The translations under genes were made by a program, and so were the position numbers. Below, one piece after another: positions 5,989 through 11,030 of a DNA stretch of 11,030 bases. Within the stretch, counting starts at the first letter, position 1. Every line of letters begins with the position of its first letter. This DNA is from an uncultured Bacillota bacterium (lineage in GTDB: Bacteria; Bacillota; Clostridia; Christensenellales; UBA1242). The notes under the pieces were generated by a model. The model was not told the DNA's origin and did not search any database. It saw only the letters and a program-made list of their open reading frames with translations. The DNA is taken from positions 1 through 11,030 of the forward strand of contig CAMUGK010000027.1 in NCBI GenBank assembly GCA_947088415.1, given 5' to 3'.

Positions 5989-6390
5989 ATGCTTACTATT
6001 TTAGCTTTTTTAGTCACTCTTTTAGGATCTATAAATTGGCTTTTGATTGGGCTGCTTCAATATGACTTTGTTGCCGGCATTTTCGGCTATCAAGGATCTG
6101 TCTTTTCAAGACTTATTTATATAGTTATAGGTTCTGCAAGCATTGTTTTAGTGATTAAACTTTTTAAAAACAAAGGCACAATACCTGTTTTTTCTCGTCG
6201 CAACAAGAAAGACATTCAAAAACAAATGGCTAAAATTGGTCAAAAGCAAGCAACCGCTAATGTTGAAGTTTCGCATGAAGAAATTCCATCAAATTTCGAC
6301 GATAGCCATTTTGGCAATAGTCAAGAAAGTTTTGCTCCACCAAAGGAAGATATTCCTGAAGGTCTTTTAGACGAAAACATCAAAGATTAA
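5989..6390 (+). CDS. DUF378 (YuzA-like) small membrane protein with a long polar tail
   Basis: A 133-residue protein. Residues 1-59 match the DUF378 pattern: a first membrane helix with LGSINWLLIGL (12-22), then YDFVAGIFG (25-33), an RLIY motif (41-44) and a second helix IVIGSASIVLVIKLF (45-59). The function of this family is unknown. After the second helix comes a basic stretch (60-90, rich in K, R and Q) and an acidic, proline-containing tail (91-133), which the short family members lack. The start at 5989 is chosen because TTGGAGG lies just upstream; an upstream in-frame ATG at 5935 would place that site inside the gene. It is divergent from greA, and the next gene follows after 55 bp without a clear promoter of its own, so the two may be co-transcribed. 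Confidence 0.8.
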   Translation: MLTILAFLVTLLGSINWLLIGLLQYDFVAGIFGYQGSVFSRLIYIVIGSASIVLVIKLFKNKGTIPVFSRRNKKDIQKQMAKIGQKQATANVEVSHEEIPSNFDDSHFGNSQESFAPPKEDIPEGLLDENIKD

Positions 6391-6445
6391 AGTTTGACAT
6401 TTTTATATATTCAAAAAAAATCTTTTGTGACAAAAAGAGAGAGTT

Positions 6446-7027
6446 ATGCAAAGAAATATAGCCTTTTATTTTATAATAAGTTTGCTTGCATGTGGGTTTT
6501 TTCTCACATTTTTGCCTTACCCTACTTTTTATGTTGGTTCATACAACTTAAGTCACAACGACATCTCTAAAATAAACTATCAAAGTGAAAGTGAAGAAAA
6601 CTCACTTTATCAATCACAAGAAAACAGCCCTTGTTTAACCAAACTTGATTGGTTTGAATGTGTAAGTAAAATCATGCCTTACAACTTGGCGATTAAGATT
6701 ATAGAAGTGGATTCTCAAAGTGAATTTAATATTTTAAGAATTGGTGGCAATAATCATGCTGATATAACAACCTATTCTTATCAAGATAAAAACATCTTAG
6801 ACACGCTAATTTCAAATCAACCTTACAAAAAGTTGCCAGTTTTGGTTGAAATTATGCCTAATCTTTGGACTCCAGCAAGTTTATCTTGCAAAGAGATAAC
6901 TAGTGAAAATCAGAGTCATTATTGTTTATATTTCTCTAATTCCAAAGCACATTCAACAAATATGACAGATGTCAATCATCAAAAAGTTGTCGATTACGCC
7001 TTTAAAAAAGGAAAAAATTTGATATAA
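6446..7027 (+). CDS. Secreted or membrane-anchored protein with cysteines, function unknown
   Basis: No family recognised. The 193-residue product opens with MQRN and a hydrophobic stretch (5-23) and continues as a polar, serine-, asparagine- and glutamine-rich domain, so it is probably exported or anchored. LLAC at 13-16 resembles a lipoprotein lipobox, but the hydrophobic run carries on past the cysteine, so a simple transmembrane anchor is as likely. Four further cysteines (C63, C72, C148, C160) fall in two spaced pairs, which would suit disulfides outside the cell. Predicted strands NILRIGG (96-101) and LPVLVEIMP (130-138) suggest a folded beta-rich domain. GAGAGAG lies just upstream of the ATG. 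It follows the DUF378 gene and ends at a bidirectional terminator shared with rlmH. Confidence 0.7.
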   Translation: MQRNIAFYFIISLLACGFFLTFLPYPTFYVGSYNLSHNDISKINYQSESEENSLYQSQENSPCLTKLDWFECVSKIMPYNLAIKIIEVDSQSEFNILRIGGNNHADITTYSYQDKNILDTLISNQPYKKLPVLVEIMPNLWTPASLSCKEITSENQSHYCLYFSNSKAHSTNMTDVNHQKVVDYAFKKGKNLI

Positions 7028-7062
7028 AAAAGGGTCACTTATGATAAGTTGACCCACTTTTT
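7026..7062. terminator. Bidirectional terminator shared by the convergent gene pair
   Basis: The stem GGGTCA (7032-7037) with TGACCC (7050-7055) continues inward as CTTA (7038-7041) with TAAG (7045-7048), interrupted by one bulged T. The plus strand continues into ACTTTTT and the minus strand into six T residues (7031-7026). The rlmH stop codon and its last six or so codons make up the stem, so one hairpin ends both convergent transcripts. Confidence 0.8.
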
Positions 7063-7493
7063 ATCATAAAAGCACGATAAATTTGTTCAAGCAAAATCAC
7101 TCTTGCAAGATTATGTGGAAAGGTTGCCTTTCCAAATGAAATTTTGTCTTTTATATTGCTTTTAACTTCTTGCGAAACTCCACAAGACGAGCCTATAACA
7201 AATGTTATTTCACTTGTTTCTTGTTCAAGAGATTGAAGTTTGTTTGAAAACTCTTGGCTCGAATATTGTTTTCCTTCAATATCCAGTAAGATTGATTTGC
7301 CTGAAAGATGTTTTAAAATATCTTGACCTTCTTTTTCAAGTGTTTTTTCTGTTGAAGAAAGATTATTTTGCTCTTGAATTTCAATTATATTAAGTTTGCA
7401 AAATCGAGAAAGACGTTTGATATATTCGTCGCAAGCATCTTTCCAAAATTTCTCTTTCAAATTGCCAACACAAACTAGATTTATTGAAATCAT
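7035..7493 (-). CDS. rlmH: 23S rRNA pseudouridine-1915 N3-methyltransferase RlmH
   Basis: A 152-residue SPOUT-class methyltransferase; the family is normally about 155-159 residues and methylates pseudouridine 1915 in helix 69 of 23S rRNA on assembled ribosomes. Landmarks are INLVCVGNLKEKFW at the N-terminus, LLDIEGKQYSS (69-79), FVIGSSCGVS (98-107), where most members have FVIGG plus GL, and the very conserved end GKATFPHNLARVILLEQIYRAF followed by YHK. The trefoil-knot SAM pocket lies in the second half. The start at 7493 overlaps the stop of the CPBP gene in an ATGA arrangement, pointing to translational coupling. An in-frame TTG at 7505 is less likely. The gene ends inside the shared bidirectional terminator, and YHK is encoded by the hairpin arm. 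Confidence 0.95.
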   Translation of the reverse strand: MISINLVCVGNLKEKFWKDACDEYIKRLSRFCKLNIIEIQEQNNLSSTEKTLEKEGQDILKHLSGKSILLDIEGKQYSSQEFSNKLQSLEQETSEITFVIGSSCGVSQEVKSNIKDKISFGKATFPHNLARVILLEQIYRAFMIKSGSTYHK

Positions 7494-8662
7494 AAAAGCC
7501 CCCAAACAAGCGTGAAAATCGTTACTGCTATTCCAACAATAAAACTAAAAGCAAGGGTTAAATTTGTGATATGGTCAGGTTTATAATTTTGACCAGAAAA
7601 TAAAACTTCTTTGTCAAGCTCAGTCATATAACCAAGTTCTATATTTTTGTTTAAATAAAGTTCTTGAATATCTATATATTCAACCTTATTTAAATCACTC
7701 TCGCCTTGAAGTGCCTTTTGACTTTGCAAAAGATTGTCAATATACTCTTTTTTGATAAGGTCATTACCGATATTAATTTCAAGGTCGCAAACTCGTTTTT
7801 CCGATGTCTCGGTTATAAGTTTTTTGGTCAACATAACAAATAAAATTACAAGAAGTGCAACAAACAAGCCATTAAAAATTATTCCAATAATTGGGTTATT
7901 TGAAGAGATTGCAGTCACCCTATCAAAAATTTTAACAAAACCTAAATCATTGACTGCTGAGAATGTTAAAAGAGTGCTTAATGCATTATTGATAAAGTGA
8001 ATTACAATCCCTGGAATAATAGAGTCGCTATGAATTGCCAAATAGCCAAGATAAAAACCAATTATTGTTGCATAGAAAAATTGATTAATGTTCATATGCA
8101 TAAGACCAAACAAAAGTCCAGAAATTATGATTGCTTTTGTTGCACCAAAACCGAGAGAACCACGAAGAAGTAGTCCACGATGTGCAGTTTCTTCGCAAAC
8201 AGCAGGCAAAAGTGCTGTCAAAAAGATATTTAAAATGAAAAGCCACCAAGGATATTGTGTCATCTGTGCATTTGGAGACCTAAAACCTATTGCTTCTAAA
8301 AATTGTCCAAATATGCTTGCAATATAAGAATTTAAAAAGAAAACAACAACGCCAAGAAGTATTGCGTAAACCCACGCCTTTTTGCCTATCTTTTTAAAGC
8401 CATAATATCTTAAAACTTCTTTAGGCTTTCGTTTCATAAGCCCTGAAAACATGAAAAGAGCTATAGAAAACATTAAAATGATTTGAATAAAAATGCTTGA
8501 AACTACATTTCTCACAATCGTAGGCATAAAGTTTAAAAGATTGAATGCAGACAACAATCGTATGCCTAAAAATAAAAGGACAATAACAAAATAAGTGCTA
8601 TATGCCACTCTGGAAATTTTATTTCTTAATGGAAGTGAAGTTTTTGTTTGATTTAATTTCAT
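7490..8662 (-). CDS. CPBP-family intramembrane protease-like protein with C-terminal extension
   Basis: A 390-residue member of the CPBP (Abi/CAAX protease-like) family of membrane glutamic-type proteases. The three motifs are E157-E158-xxx-R162 (CEETAHRG), FGLMH (185-189) and H222-xxx-N226 (HFINN). About eight hydrophobic segments are visible, at 21-41, 52-73, 97-118, 138-155, 176-190, 195-210, 214-232 and 255-279. After the core there is a cytoplasmic-type charged region (284-365) and a last helix (366-388), which many family members lack. H161 next to the motif arginine is unusual; most members have an aromatic or aliphatic residue. The substrate is unknown. A stop codon upstream limits the N-terminus. 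AAAGGA lies about 17 bases from the ATG, which is far. It is 38 bp after a second CPBP gene and overlaps rlmH. Confidence 0.88.
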   Translation of the reverse strand: MKLNQTKTSLPLRNKISRVAYSTYFVIVLLFLGIRLLSAFNLLNFMPTIVRNVVSSIFIQIILMFSIALFMFSGLMKRKPKEVLRYYGFKKIGKKAWVYAILLGVVVFFLNSYIASIFGQFLEAIGFRSPNAQMTQYPWWLFILNIFLTALLPAVCEETAHRGLLLRGSLGFGATKAIIISGLLFGLMHMNINQFFYATIIGFYLGYLAIHSDSIIPGIVIHFINNALSTLLTFSAVNDLGFVKIFDRVTAISSNNPIIGIIFNGLFVALLVILFVMLTKKLITETSEKRVCDLEINIGNDLIKKEYIDNLLQSQKALQGESDLNKVEYIDIQELYLNKNIELGYMTELDKEVLFSGQNYKPDHITNLTLAFSFIVGIAVTIFTLVWGLL

Positions 8663-8700
8663 AAATATATTGTATTAAGTCCTTTTAAAAAATATTTAAG

Positions 8701-9696
8701 TTAGCCCAAATATTCAAGAATTGTGTTTAAAATTAAAAGAATACAACCTACCGCTAGACCAACCCACCAAAACACTGATGGTTTTGCTACACTTTCCTTT
8801 TCAAACTCTCGCTTGTTTTTGCGTTTAAAATAAAATCTATCAATTAAGTATATTATCACTCCTGTCACAAGTAAAAGTGCAAAAGCAAGAAGATAATACC
8901 ACCAAACATTTTGGAAAGCGCCGAATTCAAAGTTGTAATTAACCTTTATGTAAGCCATGACAACAACTATTAAGTTGTTTAAAAAGTGTGCAATCATTGT
9001 TGTAATAATACTGCCTGTTCTTATTGCAAGCCAACCGAAAACAAGCCCTATAAGAAGTGGATAGATAAGTTGTTGCAAGCTTGCATGCATAAGTGCAAAG
9101 AAAAGTGCTGAAACACAAATGGCAACAATATCGGAATAATTTTTTCTTAAACCTTGCAAGACTATTCCCCTAAAAATAAGTTCTTCGGTTATTGCTGGCA
9201 ATAATGCAAGCAAGAAAATGCTTAAAACAAGCCACCAACCATTATTAAGTGGAAGAGGAAGAGAAATGCCTGTTTGGATTTGATTTAAAACTGGCGGATA
9301 TTTTAACACATAACCCAAGAATGCATCAATAAGATTTGTAAACATCATTACGCCAAATAATAAAACAAGAGCAATAAATATGGTCATAAAGGAATCTTTA
9401 AGGCTTGGTTTGTTTGACAAGCTCGATGCCTTTAAAGAAAAGTGAAAGGTTTTGTTGTATAATAAGAAAATAAGTGTCGACGAAATTGGTGCAACAACAA
9501 GTGCAAAAATGCGGTAAACTATATTTTCTGAATTTGCCCCACACAAACCTGCCACTAAAGTAAGCACAAAGGCTAAGATTTGTGGAAGTAAGAGTGCAAA
9601 GATAAAAACTTTTGCACTATCATCATTAGTGTAGAAGTTTTTTCTGTCAAATGTTTTGATGTTTTTTTGATTTTCTTTTGAATTTAAATTTTTCAT
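8701..9696 (-). CDS. CPBP-family intramembrane protease-like protein
   Basis: A 331-residue CPBP-family protein with intact motifs E171-E172-xxx-R176 (TEELIFRG), FALMH (200-204) and H237-xxx-N241 (HFLNN). Membrane segments are near 29-51, 60-80, 102-131, 153-171, 188-204, 209-225, 230-250, 265-287 and 308-327. The polar N-terminal tail is about 28 residues. Members act on lipidated or prenylated proteins or in bacteriocin and immunity contexts, but no substrate is indicated here. The ATG at 9696 is the only suitable start: a longer in-frame reading reaches past the promoter into tadA, and no Met, GTG or TTG follows before the first helix. GGTGAC lies directly against the ATG, too close to serve as a normal Shine-Dalgarno sequence, and the TATAAT box ends six bases upstream. 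It is the first gene of a unit with the second CPBP gene and rlmH. Confidence 0.88.
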   Translation of the reverse strand: MKNLNSKENQKNIKTFDRKNFYTNDDSAKVFIFALLLPQILAFVLTLVAGLCGANSENIVYRIFALVVAPISSTLIFLLYNKTFHFSLKASSLSNKPSLKDSFMTIFIALVLLFGVMMFTNLIDAFLGYVLKYPPVLNQIQTGISLPLPLNNGWWLVLSIFLLALLPAITEELIFRGIVLQGLRKNYSDIVAICVSALFFALMHASLQQLIYPLLIGLVFGWLAIRTGSIITTMIAHFLNNLIVVVMAYIKVNYNFEFGAFQNVWWYYLLAFALLLVTGVIIYLIDRFYFKRKNKREFEKESVAKPSVFWWVGLAVGCILLILNTILEYLG

Positions 9697-9702
9697 GTCA
9701 CC

Positions 9703-9731
9703 ATTATACAATTTTTTTATAAAAAAGACAA
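9703..9731 (-). promoter_or_regulatory. Promoter of the CPBP-rlmH operon, possibly leaderless
   Basis: TTGTCT (9731-9726), a 17-bp spacer and a perfect TATAAT (9708-9703) lie on the minus strand. Only six bases (GGTGAC) separate the -10 box from the ATG at 9696, so transcription would begin at or next to the A of the start codon. Confidence 0.75.
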
Positions 9732-9739
9732 GAAAAAAC

Positions 9740-9768
9740 TTTACTTTTGTCAAAATATGGCTTATAGT
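9740..9768 (+). promoter_or_regulatory. tadA promoter, possibly leaderless
   Basis: TTTACT (9740-9745), a 17-bp spacer and TATAGT (9763-9768) lie on the plus strand. Six bases (AGATTT) then lead to the ATG at 9775, and no Shine-Dalgarno sequence is present. The -35 box is 8 bp from the -35 box of the divergent operon. Confidence 0.6.
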
Positions 9769-9774
9769 AGATTT

Positions 9775-10218
9775 ATGAATAAATTTATGGAAGAAGCTCT
9801 GTCTCAAGCAAGAAAAGCATATAAAAAAGGTGAAGTGCCAATAGGTGCTGTTCTTGTTTGTAATGGCAAGATTATTGCTAAAAGTTATAACCAGCGTGAA
9901 AGAAGACAAAACGCCCTTTCTCATGCCGAAATTAATGTTATCAAAAAAGGCTGTAGACGTTTAAAATCATGGAGATTAGACGATTGCGAACTTTATGTTA
10001 CGCTTGAGCCTTGCCCTATGTGTGCTGGTGGGATTTGCAATGCAAGAATAAAAAAAGTATATATTGGTGCAAAAGAAAAGACATCTTTCGACAATCTTTG
10101 CGAGAAGATTTTTACATCAAATAGGTTAAATCATAAGGTTGAATTTGAGTTTGTAAATGACTATCAAGAAGTTTGCTCAAACCTTTTAAGTGATTTTTTT
10201 AAAATTAAACGAAAGTGA
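9775..10218 (+). CDS. tadA: tRNA-specific adenosine deaminase TadA
   Basis: A 147-residue zinc deaminase of the cytidine deaminase fold that converts A34 to inosine in tRNA-Arg(ACG). The catalytic pattern is complete: HAE (50-52) with E52 as proton shuttle, and PCPMC (79-83) with C80 and C83 as zinc ligands. GEVPIGAVLV (19-28) and LYVTLEPCPMCAG (73-85) are typical TadA sequence, as is the ending NHKVEFEFV with a terminal LLSDFF helix. The ATG at 9775 is preferred because MNKFMEEALSQA aligns with the usual TadA N-terminus; ATGs at 9757 and 9787 are possible, but the first lies inside the predicted promoter. No ribosome binding site precedes any of them. It is a single-gene unit ending at a strong terminator. 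Confidence 0.95.
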   Translation: MNKFMEEALSQARKAYKKGEVPIGAVLVCNGKIIAKSYNQRERRQNALSHAEINVIKKGCRRLKSWRLDDCELYVTLEPCPMCAGGICNARIKKVYIGAKEKTSFDNLCEKIFTSNRLNHKVEFEFVNDYQEVCSNLLSDFFKIKRK

Positions 10219-10252
10219 AAATCCGACAATTAGACACAAAAGTTGATAAATG

Positions 10253-10304
10253 TTCGACAAAAACAAAAGCTAAGAATTAAAATTTCTTAGCTTTTTTCGT
10301 CGAA
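10253..10304 (+). terminator. Strong two-tier terminator after tadA, bidirectional
   Basis: A perfect 12-bp stem (10265-10276 with 10284-10295, sequence AAAAGCTAAGAA) has a 7-nt loop and a run of six T residues (10292-10297). Outside it TTCGAC (10253-10258) pairs with GTCGAA (10299-10304) across a small internal loop, adding a second tier. On the minus strand it can also stop the SHOCT gene transcript. Confidence 0.88.
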
Positions 10305-10306
10305 AT

Positions 10307-10349
10307 TTGACTTTGTTTGTAAAATCTTGACTTTCTTTGTCAAAAAATC
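10307..10349. repeat. Short imperfect tandem repeat downstream of the SHOCT gene
   Basis: TTGACTTTGTTTGTAAAATC (10307-10326) is followed at once by TTGACTTTCTTTGTCAAAAAATC (10327-10349), two similar units. The second contains TTGAC and GTCAA as a 5-bp inverted pair with a 7-nt loop (10327-10343), which could add weak termination for the minus-strand gene. Confidence 0.4.
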
Positions 10350-10856
10350 TTAAAGAAGTTTAAATAAAGCCTCATTAAATTCTGCTTCAGTTATTTTGCC
10401 TTCTTCTTTTAATTTTCTCAACGCTTCAATTTTGCGTTCTTTTTCTCTTTGAGAATATGAAGAATTCTCTTGACTAGGTTTTTCTTTTTCAAAATAAACA
10501 TCGTCTGTTGGTTTAACCCAAACAATATCGTTCATAAACAAAGTTATTCCAAGAAGAATTGATGAAACTGAGAATATGTTTAAAATAAAAGTTATAACAA
10601 CAGCTGTCATATAATAACCGCTTCTTGTCCTAAAAAATCTTCCCCCATCTTTGATTGAATAAATTAAAAGTCCTGCTGTGGCAATATAAGCTAAAACGCC
10701 AAGTCCTTCATAGATTGTATAAAACCATAAATATGCATTATATGGGTCTTTAATAATAGCAAGAATCCCATTTGACATAAGATAAGTATTAAGTGCTATT
10801 GAAAGAAAATTTAAAACAATTACCACGATAATAAGATTGCGTTTTGTGCTGTTCAT
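10350..10856 (-). CDS. Membrane protein with C-terminal SHOCT domain
   Basis: A 168-residue protein with an N-terminal membrane part and a short SHOCT tail. Hydrophobic segments are at about 8-28, 44-67 and 81-109 (the last perhaps two passes), with a basic loop GGRFFRTRSG (71-80). A polar linker (110-140) leads to KIEALRKLKEEGKITEAEF followed by a leucine-rich end (142-168), the SHOCT pattern of L-x-x-L, GxI/L-T-x-x-E-F and a closing LL. SHOCT domains are short oligomerisation modules at the ends of many bacterial proteins; the membrane part is not recognised and the function is unknown. The start has GGGGAG six bases upstream and an extended -10 promoter. It is divergent from the gene at the right edge and ends near the tadA terminator. 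Confidence 0.82.
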   Translation of the reverse strand: MNSTKRNLIIVVIVLNFLSIALNTYLMSNGILAIIKDPYNAYLWFYTIYEGLGVLAYIATAGLLIYSIKDGGRFFRTRSGYYMTAVVITFILNIFSVSSILLGITLFMNDIVWVKPTDDVYFEKEKPSQENSSYSQREKERKIEALRKLKEEGKITEAEFNEALFKLL

Positions 10857-10895
10857 ACTTGCTCCCCTTTAATATTTTTGTCATTTATAACATTA

Positions 10896-10924
10896 AATAT
10901 ATCACTCTGCAATAAAAAAGTCAA
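10896..10924 (-). promoter_or_regulatory. Extended -10 promoter of the SHOCT gene
   Basis: TTGACT (10924-10919), a 17-bp spacer and TATATT (10901-10896) lie on the minus strand, with TG one base before the -10 box. It leaves a leader of about 35 nt that includes the GGGGAG ribosome binding site. Confidence 0.8.
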
Positions 10925-10931
10925 ATTTGTT

Positions 10932-10959
10932 TTGATAGTTTTTCAAAATATAGTATAAT
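10932..10959 (+). promoter_or_regulatory. Promoter of the right-edge gene
   Basis: TTGATA (10932-10937), a 16-bp spacer and TATAAT (10954-10959) lie on the plus strand. The ATG at 10983 is 23 bases past the -10 box with AGGAG between them. The -35 box is 7 bp from that of the divergent SHOCT gene. Confidence 0.75.
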
Positions 10960-10982
10960 ATACTAAATTTTAGGAGTTTAAT

Positions 10983-11030
10983 ATGCAAAATATTGTATTA
11001 GATAGATTTTTAACATTAAATGATGAATTG
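10983..11030 (+). CDS. Partial coding region, 5' end, product unknown
   Basis: Sixteen codons starting at ATG 10983, with AGGAG six bases upstream and a good promoter before it. The visible residues read MQNIVLDRFLTLNDEL and the frame stays open to the window edge. This is too short to identify a family; the good expression signals are the reason to believe it is a real gene. Confidence 0.6.
   Translation, partial: MQNIVLDRFLTLNDEL

Noticed and set aside
6394..6411. A possible promoter before the exported-protein gene (TTGACA and TATATT)
   Set aside because: The boxes are only 6 bp apart, far too close; no -10 box lies at 16-18 bp from TTGACA.
7202..7393. A 63-codon open frame on the plus strand inside rlmH
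   Set aside because: It is antisense to a clearly conserved gene, has no ribosome binding site and shows no protein-like pattern.
7734..8327. Two plus-strand open frames (7734-8000 and 8088-8327) inside the CPBP gene
   Set aside because: Both are antisense to conserved membrane-protein coding sequence, lack start signals and have no family features.
9697..9924. A 76-codon N-terminal extension of the first CPBP protein
   Set aside because: It would run through the promoter and antisense to tadA; family length and the position of TATAAT support the start at 9696.
1..11030. CRISPR array, insertion sequence, tRNA or rRNA gene, toxin-antitoxin pair or prophage
   Set aside because: No regularly spaced repeats, transposase or terminal inverted repeats, RNA gene signatures or phage-like genes were seen on either strand.

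Overview
The window is AT-rich DNA from a low-GC Gram-positive bacterium, most likely a Bacillota/Clostridia-type organism. The signs are RNase J, a TrmR-type tRNA methyltransferase, a PdaB/YlxY-like deacetylase of the type found in endospore formers, GGAGG-type ribosome binding sites, sigma-A-like promoters with 17-bp spacers, and TGA used as a stop codon. No rRNA, tRNA, CRISPR array, insertion sequence, phage gene or integration site was seen. Most of the content is housekeeping genes mixed with poorly characterised membrane or envelope genes.

Left part, positions 1-5840, all on the minus strand. In transcription order: greA; a polytopic membrane protein of unknown function; RNase J; the O-methyltransferase trmR; a protein with two SSB-like OB folds; a PdaB/YlxY-like deacetylase homologue lacking its first catalytic motif; and the 5' end of a gene whose N-terminus resembles FtsK/SpoIIIE. 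Hairpin plus T-run terminators split this series into several units. Good promoters are visible for greA, the membrane protein, the OB-fold gene and the ftsK-like gene. RNase J and trmR are tightly coupled.

Middle part, 5900-7500. Divergent from greA are two plus-strand genes: a DUF378-type small membrane protein and a secreted or membrane-anchored protein with several cysteines. They converge on the rRNA methyltransferase rlmH. A single bidirectional hairpin, which lies inside the last codons of rlmH, closes both sides.

Right part, 7490-11030. Two CPBP-family (Abi/CAAX-protease-like) membrane proteins and rlmH form a minus-strand operon; rlmH overlaps the preceding gene by ATGA. It is transcribed divergently from the tRNA adenosine deaminase tadA. 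The 78-bp gap between the two start codons carries back-to-back promoters whose -10 boxes lie only 6 nt from the ATGs, with no usable Shine-Dalgarno sequence, so both messages may be leaderless. After a strong terminator comes a minus-strand membrane protein with a SHOCT tail, divergent from a plus-strand gene of which only 16 codons are present.

The genes connect mainly through RNA metabolism and translation (RNase J, TrmR, RlmH, TadA, GreA). I found no clear new defence or metabolic system. The most interesting points are the possible leaderless divergent promoters, the tandem-OB protein, the 14-bp inverted repeat around the greA -35 box, the twin CPBP proteins and the terminators that use stop-codon sequence as stem.
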